Below, one piece after another: positions 21,790 through 33,614 of a stretch of 52,004 nucleotides of DNA. The stretch covers positions 305,409 to 357,412 of the forward strand of contig KQ965771.1 of NCBI GenBank assembly GCA_001574975.1. The letters are read 5' to 3'. The position numbers and the translations under genes are program-made. The stretch is from Gonapodya prolifera JEL478. Its lineage: Eukaryota; Monoblepharomycota; Monoblepharidomycetes; Monoblepharidales; Gonapodyaceae. The notes below the pieces were generated by a model. The model worked only from the letters and a program-made list of their open reading frames with translations. It had not been told where the DNA came from and ran no database searches. Every line of letters starts with the position of its first letter. The first letter of the stretch is position 1.

Positions 21790-22834
21790 GTATTGTTTTC
21801 GATCATGTGTTGATATTGTTCTCGAAGACTCAAGTTTGCGGTTCTTTTGTTGCGATGTTTTTACTGGAACAAGGCGCGGACAAGTCCGTGCTTGATGATG
21901 TGGAGCGGATTGCTTGGGTGCCAGACGAAGCCGAAGAAGTCGACGGAATCGGTGTATTTGGATTGTTTGATGACGTTGGCCTCGAGGCAGGGCTTTGCAC
22001 GGACTGTTTCGGCGCGATGTTGTGTGCAGTCTAGCTGAGGCACCAAGACGTCACAACAAAAACAGCAGAACATAATGTAATCCTCCTCCGTTTTTTATTA
22101 CAGCTTAGAAACATCGGCACCAACAGTCCAGGGATACAAGACACTCTCATAGACAGCGGGGAGTTAGGATAAAGGTTTCTGTTAGTTTGGTTCCAGGTCG
22201 AGTGAGGTTGTCGTGCACAAAAAGCGTTTATCCTTGAGGTGCAGCTTTGTGTTTAACGTTGAACCCAAGGCAACTTACATAACTGACCTTTCGCCCATTT
22301 CCTCCTCCACGGGAGCGGCAAGCTTACCACGATGAGCATATGTTCCATGGAAATGGACCGTCGGTATGTATTCCATCGCGGCTGTGGCGCGGCGGACTTT
22401 GAATTAGACCGACCCCTCACCCCCTTCAGGACTTCCGTCTACAAACAAGCATTTCCCCGGACCCACACCCCTTTCAGTGAAGCGATTCTCCCGAGTGAAA
22501 GCATAAGTTCGATAAGGAGACTGGAAACACACTGAGCCAGTCAAGTTACTGCTGCAGCACGAGTGGACTCATAATCGCTCCCGCTGAAAAGGGACGTGAA
22601 CTGTTCAGGCATGCCCACGCTGCTCAGTTCCTCGTGCATCTCAGGTGTTGTACATTAGACGGTAAGTGTCTTTGGAAATGCTTCGATGCGATGTGCGAAC
22701 GGTGGCAGTGCTGTGGCTGGATACTCAGGGGTGGGGATGCACCGCCCCCGTGCCTGCGTCACACGGAAGTATGCCAGTGCCAAGCCAAACAAACGCATCC
22801 TTGTGCGATTTCAAATCTTCGGCAGATTGAGCGT
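21790..22834. other. Intergenic, no gene recognised
   Basis: No convincing coding frame. One open frame near 21.7-22.0 kb is acidic and lacks motifs. The right end is the promoter of the globin-like gene. Confidence 0.45.
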
Positions 22835-22840
22835 TATAAA
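22835..22840 (+). promoter_or_regulatory. TATA box of globin-like gene
   Basis: TATAAA in GCGTTATAAAGG, 45 bases before the ATG at 22885. This is a plausible core promoter with a short 5' UTR. Confidence 0.5.
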
Positions 22841-22884
22841 GGAAGAGACCCCGGAGTGAATGCACCAAGCACAAAATTGCAACG

Positions 22885-24006
22885 ATGAAGCCGACTCTCA
22901 AAGCCACCGTCGCCATTGGATGCCTGATTGCGTTTGCCGGAACGCCCGCCCTTGGCCAGAGCACTTCCTCAGGTGGAGCAGGCAGACCCGCGAACCAGAC
23001 GATTTGCGATTGTGAGTGTGGTCTGATCTTCGGCCGATGTTGCTCAAGCCCAATCGCTCACATTCAACCGTCGGCGCAGACTACACCCAGGCCGTCTTCG
23101 GGAACATTACCGCCGAAAACGAGCTCACTCTGCTGACTCTGCTCGTCAACACCGTCGTCATCGGAAACTACTCTCCCGCCGCCAACCAGTCGGTCCTCGT
23201 GCCCGGCATCCTTTCGTCCTCGGGCGGCCTCGCAAAGTACTTCACTGGCGCCGACAAAACCACCAACCGCAACAACGTACCCACTGCAGTCAACTTCCTC
23301 GACGGTGGCGGCGCTGCTCCGCTGCTCAACAACACCCCCGCCATGGACACCAAGTCGAACCAGTACATCCTCATTTCGCACTTGTACACTGGATTTGGTG
23401 CGCTCTTGGGGTGCTCGGTCCAGGCGAGCGGCGCCGCTTTTCCTACCTACGAGGGCGTCACGTCCATGTTCGAGGTGCACAAATTCATGCGACTCAACAA
23501 GACGGAAATGGACTTCTTCATCACCCAGGTGAGCATTGGTCACTGTACCCACACCTTGCCCGACTTTCCGCTCATTCAACTTTCCCGCCCTCATCCTAAA
23601 GGTCGCACTCGCCGCCCAATCCTTCGGTGTCGCCGACTCCGACATCACCGTCGTCGGCGGCCTGCTCAACTCCGCCTTCAACCAAAAATGTCTCCCCGCC
23701 GCTCCCCTTGTGCCGGGCGCCCCAAACGAGCTCCAGTCCATCTGCACCGACGACTCGTGCCCCACCGCCCCTAACGCTTCCTGCGCCGCCTACGCCGCTG
23801 CCTTGCCGGGGGGCAGCAGTACGAGCGGCGCTTCGACACGTACGGCCGGTCCTTCTGCTTCTGCGTCCGCCACCGCGAGTGTCACTGCCGGCGCCTCGGG
23901 CTCGACCCCCACTGGAACCAAACCCGGCGCAGCTGGAATGCTCAAAGTCGGTGCTGGCGCGTTCGTTCCGGCTGTCGCGGTTGTCTTGGCCGCCATGATG
24001 ATGTGA
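22885..24006 (+). CDS. Secreted, GPI-anchored truncated-globin-like protein
   Basis: Three exons, 22885-23011, 23080-23528 and 23602-24006, give 326 aa in phase. Residues 1-24 form a signal peptide ending in ALGQ. The body resembles truncated hemoglobins: LAKYFTGAD matches the family's 'LxxFFxGxD' turn. FPTYEGVTSMFEVHKFM has the Y-x-G...M..V-H pattern in which the His (about 176) would be the proximal heme ligand. A following helix, TEMDFFITQVALAAQSFGV, fits too. An insert of roughly 40 residues precedes the distal part. The C-terminal ~80 residues are Ser/Thr/Gly-rich and end in a hydrophobic tail VPAVAVVLAAMMM, typical of GPI anchoring. The globin call rests on recalled motif spacing, so heme binding is unproven. 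The secretion and anchoring features are clear. Confidence 0.6.
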
Positions 24007-24439
24007 AGTGGCGGGGTCGAGACTGTCCAGGAGTCGAAGTTGGAACCTTAAAGTATCTTATCGAGCGGTGTTTATCGTGTAATCGGTACGGGAGGGGGGA
24101 ATAAGACAAACAGGACTTTCTTTGCAATGTCGTTTTTTCCAATTACCGTGTCCCGTTGAGCTGCTAATTTCTTCAAACCCAAAAGTCACATACTGGGGAT
24201 TGTTTTGATTCCTGGGGCTCGGGTTGAGGGTTTTTTTTTTTGAAGTGACGTATCGTGCCACCGCTCCATGAACCAAGTTCACGGCAACGCTGAGGAACGA
24301 GGACGAATGCTCAACTGACCATCTCAGCTGGCGACCTCGAAACCTGCGGAGAATTTCAATAGCGACTTCTTTCCGTTTCATCACTACGATCATAGATACG
24401 AGATTCCACCCAGTTCATAAACTCCTTTCGACAAAGATT

Positions 24440-26430
24440 TCAAACATTGACCGTCACCACATCACAAGGCTCAACTTCACTGCGACGGCGTCACCACCTT
24501 CAAACAGTCACTGAGAACCGAAACCAAATAACGTTCAGACGAAGTGTTCATCAACGCGAAGACCACAACCAACGCCACACAAAACCCACATCGGCACCTT
24601 CCCGTGCATATCGGTGTTCACGTTTGTGCCATACACCCATCCGTCCTTGAACGCCGTGCGGACTTTGAACAACGCGCCCTTGGATAGCGTAATCTGACTC
24701 GCGTCGGTGGGAGTGAACTACGGTGGAACATGGCAGAAGGGTCAGGGTATTCGTCAGAAAAGAGGAGGATGGAACAAGGGGCGGGCATGTGCATTGGCGA
24801 TGACCTCACCTCGCGCTCAACTGTGAGAATCGGCCCACTAGACCCGAAATCGAACTGGGAGAGGTGTGCGAAGTTACTGGGTCCCACGAGGGCGGCGTAG
24901 GAAGGGTGCGGGGGCTAAGGTACGTACACGTAAGAAGCGGATATAAATCAGCATGAGCATTTGAGCACAACGGGACGTCTGGCACGCGCGGAGCGTAAAA
25001 CTCACCTGGTTATCAAGAGGAGGCGATGCCGGGGAACCTGCAACAGGAGACAAGGCCCGAGCCGCTCCGCCGTCCGGGATGGTGGTGGGCAGCGGTGGTG
25101 GGTACGGCGCTGCGTTGTAAGGTATCGGCGCTCCTCCAAGCGACGGTTGCGGTTGCCCAGGGACAGGAGTCATCAACACAGGCGTGACCGCCACAAGCGC
25201 AGGGTTGTACGGCGGTAAGGAAGGGTCGACTAAGTAAGCCTTCATTTCGGGCCCAGGAGCGGGAGCAAGAGGTTTGGGCGGACAGATCTTCTTGCGCATG
25301 ATGATGACGCACAGAATGAGAAGGAACGTGAGCACGCCGCCGACTGTTCCGCCGATGATTTTGGCGAGGGCGCGGTCGGCAATGTACGAGGACGAAGAGG
25401 AAGGCGAGGAGGTAGGGTAGTTGTCCCCGCTTCCGCTTCCGCCCCCATCCCCGCTCATGAGCGGCGGAGGTGGCGAGGGAGGGCATACGACGGAAAGTGC
25501 AGCCGCGTCACATACAGAGGCGGGACCGACGGGGATTTCGGCTGTACATTGCGTGGGGAGCTTTTTGGCACATGTGTAGAGCCCCGTGTTGCTGTTGTTG
25601 GTGAACCCCGTGAGTCTGCATGATAGTGTGACGGAGCCCGTGCGGAAGCCGATACGGCAGTCGACGTTTCCGGTGAGGTTGTTGAGGGAGAGGTCTAAAA
25701 TCGTGAGGGTGGTCGCGTTCCACAGGTTGGGCACGGGCCCCGTCAACGAGTTGTTTGAGAGGTCGAGTTTCGATAGTCTGAGGCCGGTGAGAGACGGGAT
25801 CGTGCCGGTGAGAAAGTTGTCGCTGAGGTCGACGGTTGAGAGGGGAAGGGCCTCCAGGGGTGGAATCTCGCCCGAAAGGCGGTTGCCGTGTAGATCAAGG
25901 TACTGGAGGTTTTTGAGCGCTATGAGTGGCGGAATGGTGCCGTTGAGAAAATTTCGGTACAAGAAAATTGAAGTGAGGTTGGTCAGTGTTGAGAGCGACT
26001 CGGGAATGGGGCCAGAGAGCTGATTTGAGAACAAATCCAAACGCCTGAGCATGGAGAGCCCTGCCAGTGAGGGGAGCGACCCGTTCAGGAAATGCCCGCC
26101 CAGGTCCAGGTCCACCAGTTCTGTGAGCGCCGACAAGTCCGGAATCGGCCCCTTTAATGTGGTGTAGTAAATGTCGTAGTTGGCTCTCAACTTGACGGAC
26201 GTGACCCTCGCCGCGGTGCACGCGAAGTACTTGGAAGACAAGCAACACGATCCCGTCGGCCACTCGTACTTCCACCCGGACTGGGTGAACAGGCGCTCGA
26301 AGGGCGCGCAGTCCTGCGCCTGCGTCTGTGCTGCGGCGAGCAGTGGCGTGGTGGCGAGGAGAGCGACGAGGAGCCACGCACAGCGGCGATCGCAGCTGGC
26401 CTGAGCTGTCCTGGGAATGGGATGCGGCAT
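24440..26430 (-). CDS. Leucine-rich repeat, single-pass membrane protein with C-terminal SH3 domain
   Basis: Exons 26430-25006, 24914-24810, 24717-24590 and 24479-24440 give 565 aa. Order: signal peptide (WLLVALLATTPLLAAA, residues 18-33), then a Cys-containing N-cap (DCAPFERLF, SCCLSSKYF). About seven plant-type repeats follow, of the form GPIPxxLxxLTNLxxLxLxxN. After these come a Cys-rich C-cap, a Ser/Pro-rich stalk and one membrane helix (IIGGTVGGVLTFLLILCVIIM) followed by RKK. A Pro-rich cytoplasmic tail leads to an SH3 domain (SYAALVG at its start, LSKGALFKVRTAFKDGWVYG, KVPM). It is a receptor-like protein with SH3 in place of a kinase, presumably linking an extracellular ligand to Pro-rich partners, possibly its own tail. 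The last 13-codon exon is the least certain part. Confidence 0.82.
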
Positions 26431-27020
26431 TGTGAGACTGGCGTGGGTTCGGGTTGCGGTCGCGCGAGGGATCGCTTTTCATAACAAACGCCCTCTGTTG
26501 TGGCCGCCTGTGGCCGCCCGCGGTGTGGCGCAGCGGCAATCCCTGAGGCGTGCGGAAAAGAAAGGGAAAGGTGAGAGGAGTGCATTGTTTGTATCACTGT
26601 ATCACATTCCATGGTCTCTGGTTTTATGAGTTGGGTGAGTGTCCACGCTCCGAGCAGTATTGGATAGGACAACTATCAATGTCAGTACCGACGATGGAGC
26701 ACATTAATGTATTATTCTCAGCTGAAAACTGAACTTCCGCCTGCCATGCTGACGTCGAACAGATGATCCACGCGCTGGGCTGTCTCCGCATGGATGGTGC
26801 AGTTGACACGTGTTCGCCCAGTTTTCGACTAAAAACGGGGAACGGTGGGTCAGAGTCGGCGTAACGTTTCCGAAATTAGAAGACTTCTAACGTGTATGTA
26901 AACCACGCTCGCTGGTGAAAAACTGAACTTGCCTTCGTTGTGGGGTCACCGGCTGCGGCCGCGCGGCCACATCCCAAGGGGCTGCAACGTGCCCCATCCC
27001 ATCCCCCGCACCATTGACCG
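26431..27020. other. Divergent intergenic region between two LRR copies
   Basis: 590 bp between the start codons of the intact LRR-SH3 gene (-) and its decayed paralogue (+), which face away from each other. It would contain both promoters. No specific element was recognised. Confidence 0.45.
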
Positions 27021-28161
27021 ATGCCACATCGCGCATTCAGAGCGAATCGGGGCTGGACCGACATCCGCTGCGCGTGGCTGCTGGTCGCCCTCCTCGTCGC
27101 CACGGCCCAACTTGCAGCAGCCCAGTCCCAAGCACCTGCGCACCCTTCGAGCAGCTCTTTGTTCAGTCGCGGTTGCAGTACCCGTGGCAGACGGGACTTT
27201 GCTGCACCTATTCAGAGTTCTTCACCTGTGAATCGGCGAGGGTCACAAATGTCGTCCTCATTTGTCCAATACCAATCCCGACCCGTCCGTGCAACCTTTC
27301 GTGGGGCAGATTCCAGACTTGTCAGCGCTCACAGAACTGCGTTCCCTGCAGTTGACCCGTCATCGGCTCTTTGGTCTCATCCCATCCCTGGCGGGGCTTT
27401 CCAAGTTGCAAGTGTTGCGGTTGAGCGATAATCAGCTCTGGCGACCCCTCCCCGAGTCGCTTTCAACGCTCACGGGGCTCTACGATCTTTCTCTAGATGG
27501 AAATGCTCAGCTCAACGGCACCATTCCGTCCCTCGCCGCACTCAAAAACCTTGTTGGCCTTGATCTCCAGGGTAACCAATTTTCGGGCGAGATACCATCC
27601 ATTGGGAGCGACCTCGATCTATTCTATTAACCTGAGCAGCCATCTGCTCAGTGGTACCATCCCCCCACTCACAAATCTCACCAGTCTTGTTTCCCTGAGG
27701 CTCTCAAAGAACTTGCTGACGGGACCAGTTCCAAACCTGTGGAGCACGACAAGATTGGAGGATCTGGACCTCACCCAAAACAACTTGACCGGAAAATGTC
27801 GACTGTCTCATCGCCTTCCATCCATGGAGCCAATACAGGAAACCAATATGCAAACTCACCGGGTTCACTAGTAACTTGGGCCTCTACACCTGCGCAAAAA
27901 AGCTCCCCACGGAGTGTATGGCGGAGGTGCCAGTCGGTCCCGCCTCCGTATGCGACGCAGCAGCACTGTCCGTTGTCTGCCCTCCCTCGTGGCAAACGTC
28001 GAGTGGTGGTGGCGGCTCCTCCTCCCCTCCACCAAACTCACCATCGTTTTCCTCATCATCACTTGGCGGCAGTGCCCTTGGAAAAGTCATTGCTGGTACT
28101 GTCGTCGGAATACTTGGCTTCCTCGTCCTTGTTTGCACTCTCCTCATGCGCAAGAAGATCT
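27021..28161 (+). pseudogene. Decayed LRR receptor-like gene
   Basis: This follows the intact neighbour from signal peptide (CAWLLVALLVATAQLAAAQ) through N-cap, repeats, C-cap, stalk and membrane helix (VIAGTVVGILGFLVLVCTLLM). The frame is lost at least four times: near 27133, near 27270, near 27600, and at an AAAA run near 27793. Between breaks the repeats read cleanly, for example IPSLAALKNLVGLDLQGNQ. After MRKKI the sequence leaves this copy and enters a patch copied from the neighbour. It is a clear pseudogene of moderate age, since it is diverged from the intact copy throughout. Confidence 0.8.
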
Positions 28162-28755
28162 AAACAACTGGTTGACGGGGCCCGTGCCCAACCTGTGGAA
28201 CGCGACCACCCTCACGATTTTAGACCTCTCCCTCAACAACCTCACCGGAAACGTCGACTGCCGTATCGGCTTCCGCACGGGCTCCGTCACACTATCATGC
28301 AGACTCACGGGGTTCACCAACAACAGCAACACGGGGCTCTACACATGTGCCAAAAAGCTCCCCACGCAATGTACAGCCGAAATCCCCGTCGGTCCCGCCT
28401 CCGTATGTGACGCGGCTGCGCTTTCCGTCGTACGTACCCTAGCCCCCGCACCCTTCCTACGCCGCCCTCGTGGGACCCAGTAACTTCGCACACCTCTCCC
28501 AGTTCGATTTCGGGTCCATTGGGCCGATTCTTACAGTTGAGCGCGAGGTGAGGCCATCGCCAATGCACATGCCCGCCCCTTGTTCCATCCTCCTCTTTTC
28601 TGACGAATACCCTTCTGGCATGTTCCACCGCAGTTCACTCCCACCGACGCGAGTCAGATTACGCTATCCAAGGGCGCGTTGTTCAAAGTCCGCACGGCGT
28701 TCAGGGACGGATGGGTTTGGGGAACGAACGTGAACACGGATGCGGTGGGGAAGGT
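28162..28755 (+). repeat. Near-identical inverted copy of part of the adjacent LRR-SH3 gene
   Basis: Bases 28162-28432 are nearly identical to the reverse complement of 25758-25487 (last repeat plus C-cap: LTGPVPNLWNATTLTILDL, VDCRIGFRTGS). Bases 28433-28755 are nearly identical to the reverse complement of about 24924-24588 (the two SH3 exons and their intron). The stretch between, coding for stalk, membrane helix and Pro-rich tail (about 560 bp), is missing, and the join falls on a short shared GTA. The high identity contrasts with the diverged sequence just to its left, so this is a recent duplication or conversion with an internal deletion. Confidence 0.82.
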
Positions 28756-29101
28756 GCCGATGTGAGTGTTCTTTTGAAGGGGGTTTCGGTACTCAATACG
28801 TGACGTGATTTTGATGGTGTTTGTGACTCGTTTGCTGGGATTGTCTTCGGGTGGTAACGCCACACCAGTGATTCGGGTGGTCGAAGGGGAAGGAACAGAA
28901 GGGGGGGATTCGTTCGAAGGCGTTTACATATAAGGCACGGGGAGTGCAAGAGAAACTACGTCTTTCTTCACAAAACTGTGATGTAATTATGTAAATGATT
29001 CAATTTGGTTATTCTGCCTGTTCAATTACATATGCACTTCGGTTCAAGTCAAAATCAAACTTCAGAGCCACAACACCCCCATCCTACCCCAACCACTCCC
29101 A

Positions 29102-32100
29102 ATGTCAGCGCCCGACCCCTTCGACCTCCTCGGTGACTTTGAATCCACGTCTCTCCCCAACCCTCCCGCGACTCTCAGCTCCCCGACGGCCCATCGCGCG
29201 TCTGGAGGAGGCGGAGTTGGTGACTTGCTCTCCCTTTCCCCGACGCTTCCCTCGCCGCCATCCTCGGTCCAGAACGAAAAGACGACACAGCCCTCGGAGC
29301 ATGGACATCAGGTGCCGAATGGGCTCCCTCCTCCGCTGTTGGAGCTCGGCGATGCGTTTGGGAAGCGCCCGCCCAAACCCCCCTTGCCGGTCGCGGACCC
29401 CGCATGGGCGGCACCTGATGCCTTTGCGCGGTTTCCGCCATCTGGAAGTCCCGTTGTTGATGGCCTTGTTGCGAGCTCGCCGTCGCCGACCGAACCTGTC
29501 GAAGCTAAACCGCAACCGGAAGAGGGAGCGGTCGAGGAGGATGAGTTTGACGACTTTGAGTCACCGGTCTTGCAAACTTTAGCTCCGGAGATGACGGTAG
29601 TGGACTCGTCGGACTCGCCCTTCCAAGGAATGATCTCTGTTGGCGGTGACGGAAGCAGCCCGCCCCCTCAGCCAGCCGAGGAGAGTTCCACGCCGCCTGC
29701 CGACCACGAGCCACCGCTCTCCCCAGATGCAGCACCGGAAGTGGCGCTGGTGGACTCGACAGGTCATGTAATGTCCTCTGGTGGCGGCGAGAGTAGTGGT
29801 ACCACGGAACCGGAGGAGGTTCCAGCCTCTCCGGAGAAGTCACGCAACAAAACCACCGGTGAATTTGAGGCAGTAGTTCTGACAGATGCGTCTCCTGACC
29901 GGTTGGAAGACGTGGTTCTTACAACGAAGGAAGACCATTTGGCTGATCATTTAGAGCATCAGGAATCCACCGAAGCGGAACAGAACGTGCCAGTTCCCTC
30001 AAAGGAAGCAAAGCCTACCGGTGCGGGGAAGATGACTGAGGAGCGGGAGACTTCTGTTCTCGAAGGTGAGCCATGCGTACCTCAGCAAAATACCTCAAGA
30101 TTGGAGATGAATTACTGGTTTGTTGTCCAACAGACCTTCCAATCTCTACCGAAAGCTCGAAAGTAGTCGGCGCCATTTCTGATACTGACTCGCCTCTCAG
30201 CGATGGGAATGCTTCTCCAACAGAGCCTGCCGATGTGCCCGTCAGAGGGCCTACCATAGCGCCTCCTTCGGACCACGGTGACGCAAACCATGAATTCGCG
30301 AGTGCAAAAACGGAGGAACGTGGGATTGACGATGATAGCGTATTCCCTGGAGCTTTGAAACTCTCGTCACCGGATGAAGAGAAGCAGGATCCCGTCGAAC
30401 AGCAGGAAAAGGAAATTGACCTAGAGGATCATAAGGACGCGCAACTCGCGGATCATGACGGACCTCTCTCTGGTAACGCCCCAAGCGAAACTAACGCAAT
30501 GATCGACGGACACGCTACTCAAACGCAAGCCAGCGTTGCGGTGGCAGACTCCTTTGAAGATTTTGCTGCGGCAGAGTCGGATCAAAATCGCACGCTGTCA
30601 CCAGAGAGAGTGCAGGAACATCACGCTACAATCACGGACCAACCCGTTTCAGACGCCGCCGATGCCGAAACTGTGCCTTCAATTTTTCCCCCTCCTCCCG
30701 ACGCGAATGTCGCCGCACCACCCCCAGCCGACGACGACGACTTTGACGATTTTGGCGACTTTGGTGGTGCGGAAGTCGAGCCTGCTCCCAAAGTTGCAGG
30801 AGCTACTGGTGGTTCTGCTCAGCCGGACGATGAGTTTGATGACTTCAGTGCGACCGCAGAGGCTCCAGCTGCCGCTCCCGAACCAGTAACTTCTCAAGCG
30901 GAAGCACGTCAACCTGCTCCCCCACAGCCAGCTGTTCCGGGATTGGATGAGACCATGATGGCTCATATCTCGAATATTGCGGTACGATTTGCGGTACGCT
31001 GATAGGCGTTCATCATCCGTGCTCACCAATCTTTGTATTGTCTTTGCAGTCTATATTTGCCTCGTCTGCCTTGGCCTCCTCAGCAGAATCGACCCTGCTG
31101 ACTTTTATGGAAGGGGTGTTTCCTTCTGCTGATGAGCGCCTCTCGTCTGTTTCGGACTTTGAGCCACTGTTCTGCGCAGGATACTTGGTTCCCGGGGAGG
31201 AAAAGACGGACGGGGATGATTCCTCGCAGCGACTGTCTGTGGGGTTGAACCTGGAAGACTTGGACGGGTTTGTTCAGTGCTCGCGTCATTTTGTTTTGAG
31301 GTCTATCCAACTTAATCTTACTGCTGACTTTCAGAGTGGCGCTACTCCGTTCGCTTGCTATGGATATTTCGGGCGAGGATCCGAGCGCGGGTCGATTTAG
31401 GTGGCGAAGATCGCATATTCGCAAAAAGTACCTGCTTTCACTTGGTGTCCCTGTCAACCTTGATGACGTGAGTGTTCGTTCTTCGCTGCCTGTCTACATC
31501 TTGACCTCCCAAATGACTTTCAATTCAGTCGTACAAGAATCTACCGTCAATGGCGAATCCCTCCAGCGAGCCGCCTGGGACTTCCGCGGCTGTGGAAAAT
31601 GCTCCAACATCTTCAAACCAAGGTTCCGATGGAGCCACCTCTTCGGCGCATAGCCGCATCGCCCTTGCGCTCCGTGAAGGTCTCGCCCCAGGTCCCTCGT
31701 CCGGCCTCTCGCGCTCGAACAGCACTCAAGCAAAGCCGAATGCTCGATCAAAGACTGCGCATAGTCACAACCAAGCGTCTTCGCTCACTATGGAAGAGCG
31801 ACAACAACTGCTCGACCAGTCTCGGGCCCTCGTGACGCATTCCGAAGACGACTTGAGGGCTATGAGTGAGGAAGAACTGCAGGAGTTTCTTGGAAAGTTG
31901 CAGCTGGCAACCCAGAGGACGCTTGAATATGTGGGGCTTCTCAAGGATCATCGGGAACAGTTGTTGATGGGTAAGTGTCACGACGTAGTCCTTCTGCTCT
32001 TAGTTGGTCACTGATCGTTTTGAACAGACGCTGAAATGCACAACAAGATGATTGGTGCTTTGGTGCAACTTGCGCAGCAACAGAAAGGCGCCAAAGTGGC

Positions 32101-32134
32101 GACTCCGGCAAAGAAATCCTCTTTTTTCGGATAG
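29102..32134 (+). CDS. Laa2/aftiphilin-like AP-1 accessory protein
   Basis: Six exons, 29102-30065, 30134-30981, 31050-31267, 31335-31467, 31529-31970 and 32028-32134, give 903 aa in consistent phase. The first ~600 residues are acidic, Pro/Ser/Glu-rich and disordered, and carry clathrin-adaptor ear motifs such as DEFDDFES and DDFDDFGDFGGAE. The folded C-terminal part has an EPLFCAGYL region, then the conserved box WRRSHIRKKYLLSLGVPVNL. YKNLPS follows, then a coiled coil EERQQLLDQSRALV ... TLEYVGLLKDHREQLL. Aftiphilin and yeast Laa2 bind the AP-1 gamma-ear through D-F-x-D-F motifs in trans-Golgi/endosome traffic. Assignment is by motif content and order. The exact family name is inferred. Confidence 0.7.
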
Positions 32135-32164
32135 CTATGCGCACTTTGCTTTAAATAATAGAAA

Positions 32165-33387
32165 ATGTCAACAATCGATCGGATGAATTCGTTGACGGTT
32201 CTCCTCAATGACCAAAGCAATACTCCCGCTGTGCTTGCCACGCATCCGCCCGTTGAGGATATGTCAAAACCCACTAGAAGTGGACCACCGCCTTCGTGTC
32301 TGTTTGCTGGCTGCCCGCCGACCGCATACGAGGCGCTTTTATGGTGGCCCTTTCTCCCGGCCGGCCGGCAACTGGACCTCGTCAGACATTTCCCTGATTG
32401 CACGTTTCGCTGCTCAGACATCGTGTGCGCGATTGTTTCTTCTCTCATGTCGGACGTGATGGAGTACCGCGACCCGACCAAACGTGCCAGTTCAACGATT
32501 CCGAAAGTACCTGGCTTTGGGGTGCTATATTCACCAATGAGTTTTCCAGAGGATTCGCCGGGTGTACTTGTTTTAACCTCGGCAACCTGTCCTCGCAGAA
32601 GTTCATTTCGATAGCACTAAAGATAACGGACGAGGTCAACAAAGGGTCCAAGCAAGCAACTGATCAAGACGGCGAAGCCATCAAAATTTTGCTTACACCT
32701 ATGAATGTCCCCAACTGCATCGCAATATCCAATATGAGCGCCGTCTCTGAACGTGTTGACACCTTCTTTCCTATCTCATTAGATTCACCTACTTTTCAGC
32801 ACGATTCCAATGGCCTTCTAAGCTCCGTTCCATACAAAAACGAATGCTTGTGGTGGCGCTCAGGCTCACCGCTCACTGCTTCACATCACCTAATTCCGCA
32901 GCCCGCCATCGCAAGTATGAGCTGTACCAGGAGTACCAGCTATATAATATATTGAAGGAGCGACCGGACTCAGGGTGGGACGACTTTGCAAAAGGAGAAT
33001 GGAAATTGTTTTTTCAAGGCATCCTAGTTTCACGCGCAGCATTTTTCTCGACCAGGCTTAATTGGAACCACAATGAAAGACGAGGTGAGCATGTGTCAAC
33101 TTTGACTGCGAGCGAGACGGTTTCAGCAGGTGCGTGGCGTTAATTGTCATTCGCGAGGAGAAGAGGTGGATCATGCACATCTTAATGTGCCTTTTGGTCA
33201 ACGCCACTCATTCTTTCATACGTCACGCTGTTCTTCATGTCTTTCACCCTCGGTCGCGAATATCAAGTCCACCGACACACTGTCACCAACGTCCCGATGT
33301 GGCCGCTGCAAACTGGTGCGCCATTGCTCCACCGCGTGTCAGAAAAGGGACTGGCCTCGGTACAAACTTGTGTGCAATAACACTTAG
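32165..33387 (+). CDS. MYND zinc-finger protein (exon structure unresolved)
   Basis: Several open stretches read in series. From the ATG at 32165 comes MSTIDRMNSLTVLL, later FRCSDIVCAIVSSLMSDVM. After a likely intron (32510-32600) come KFISIALKITDEVNKGS and NVPNCIAISNMSAVSERVD. Then YELYQEYQLYNILKERPDS and WDDFAKGEWKLFFQGIL follow in another frame. The last stretch is a MYND finger, CSSCL ... RCGRCKLVRHCSTACQ, with WPRYKLVC before the stop at 33387. MYND fingers mediate protein-protein contacts, often in transcription or methyltransferase proteins. I could not find donor/acceptor pairs with matching phase for every join, so the gene may be broken or may continue into 33390-33600, where an open frame reads WVDLWDPVLDDAEAI. 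Only the finger itself is secure. Confidence 0.55.
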
Positions 33388-33614
33388 TTCTTGGGTAGAC
33401 TTGTGGGATCCCGTGCTCGACGATGCCGAGGCCATCAGTTTCATACCGAACAGTCTGAACAGAACGTTGAGGCACATGATGCTGCGAGATGGGATACGTC
33501 GCGGCTGGTCAAACATCAAAAGCAATTGGCCCATCAAGTCAATTATTGAAACGTCAACTTTGACGGAGTCGTATGTTAATTTAGCAGTGGATCGTTCTGT
33601 AATTACATCAATGT

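Noticed and set aside
24227-24245. T-tract as a possible retroelement poly(A)
   Set aside because: It is a single short homopolymer without target-site duplication or any reverse-transcriptase-like sequence nearby.
27021-28755. Reading the second LRR locus as one functional spliced gene
   Set aside because: The frame changes fall inside repeats, with no splice signals at those points, and one is a plain AAAA run. The intact neighbour has no introns in this part.
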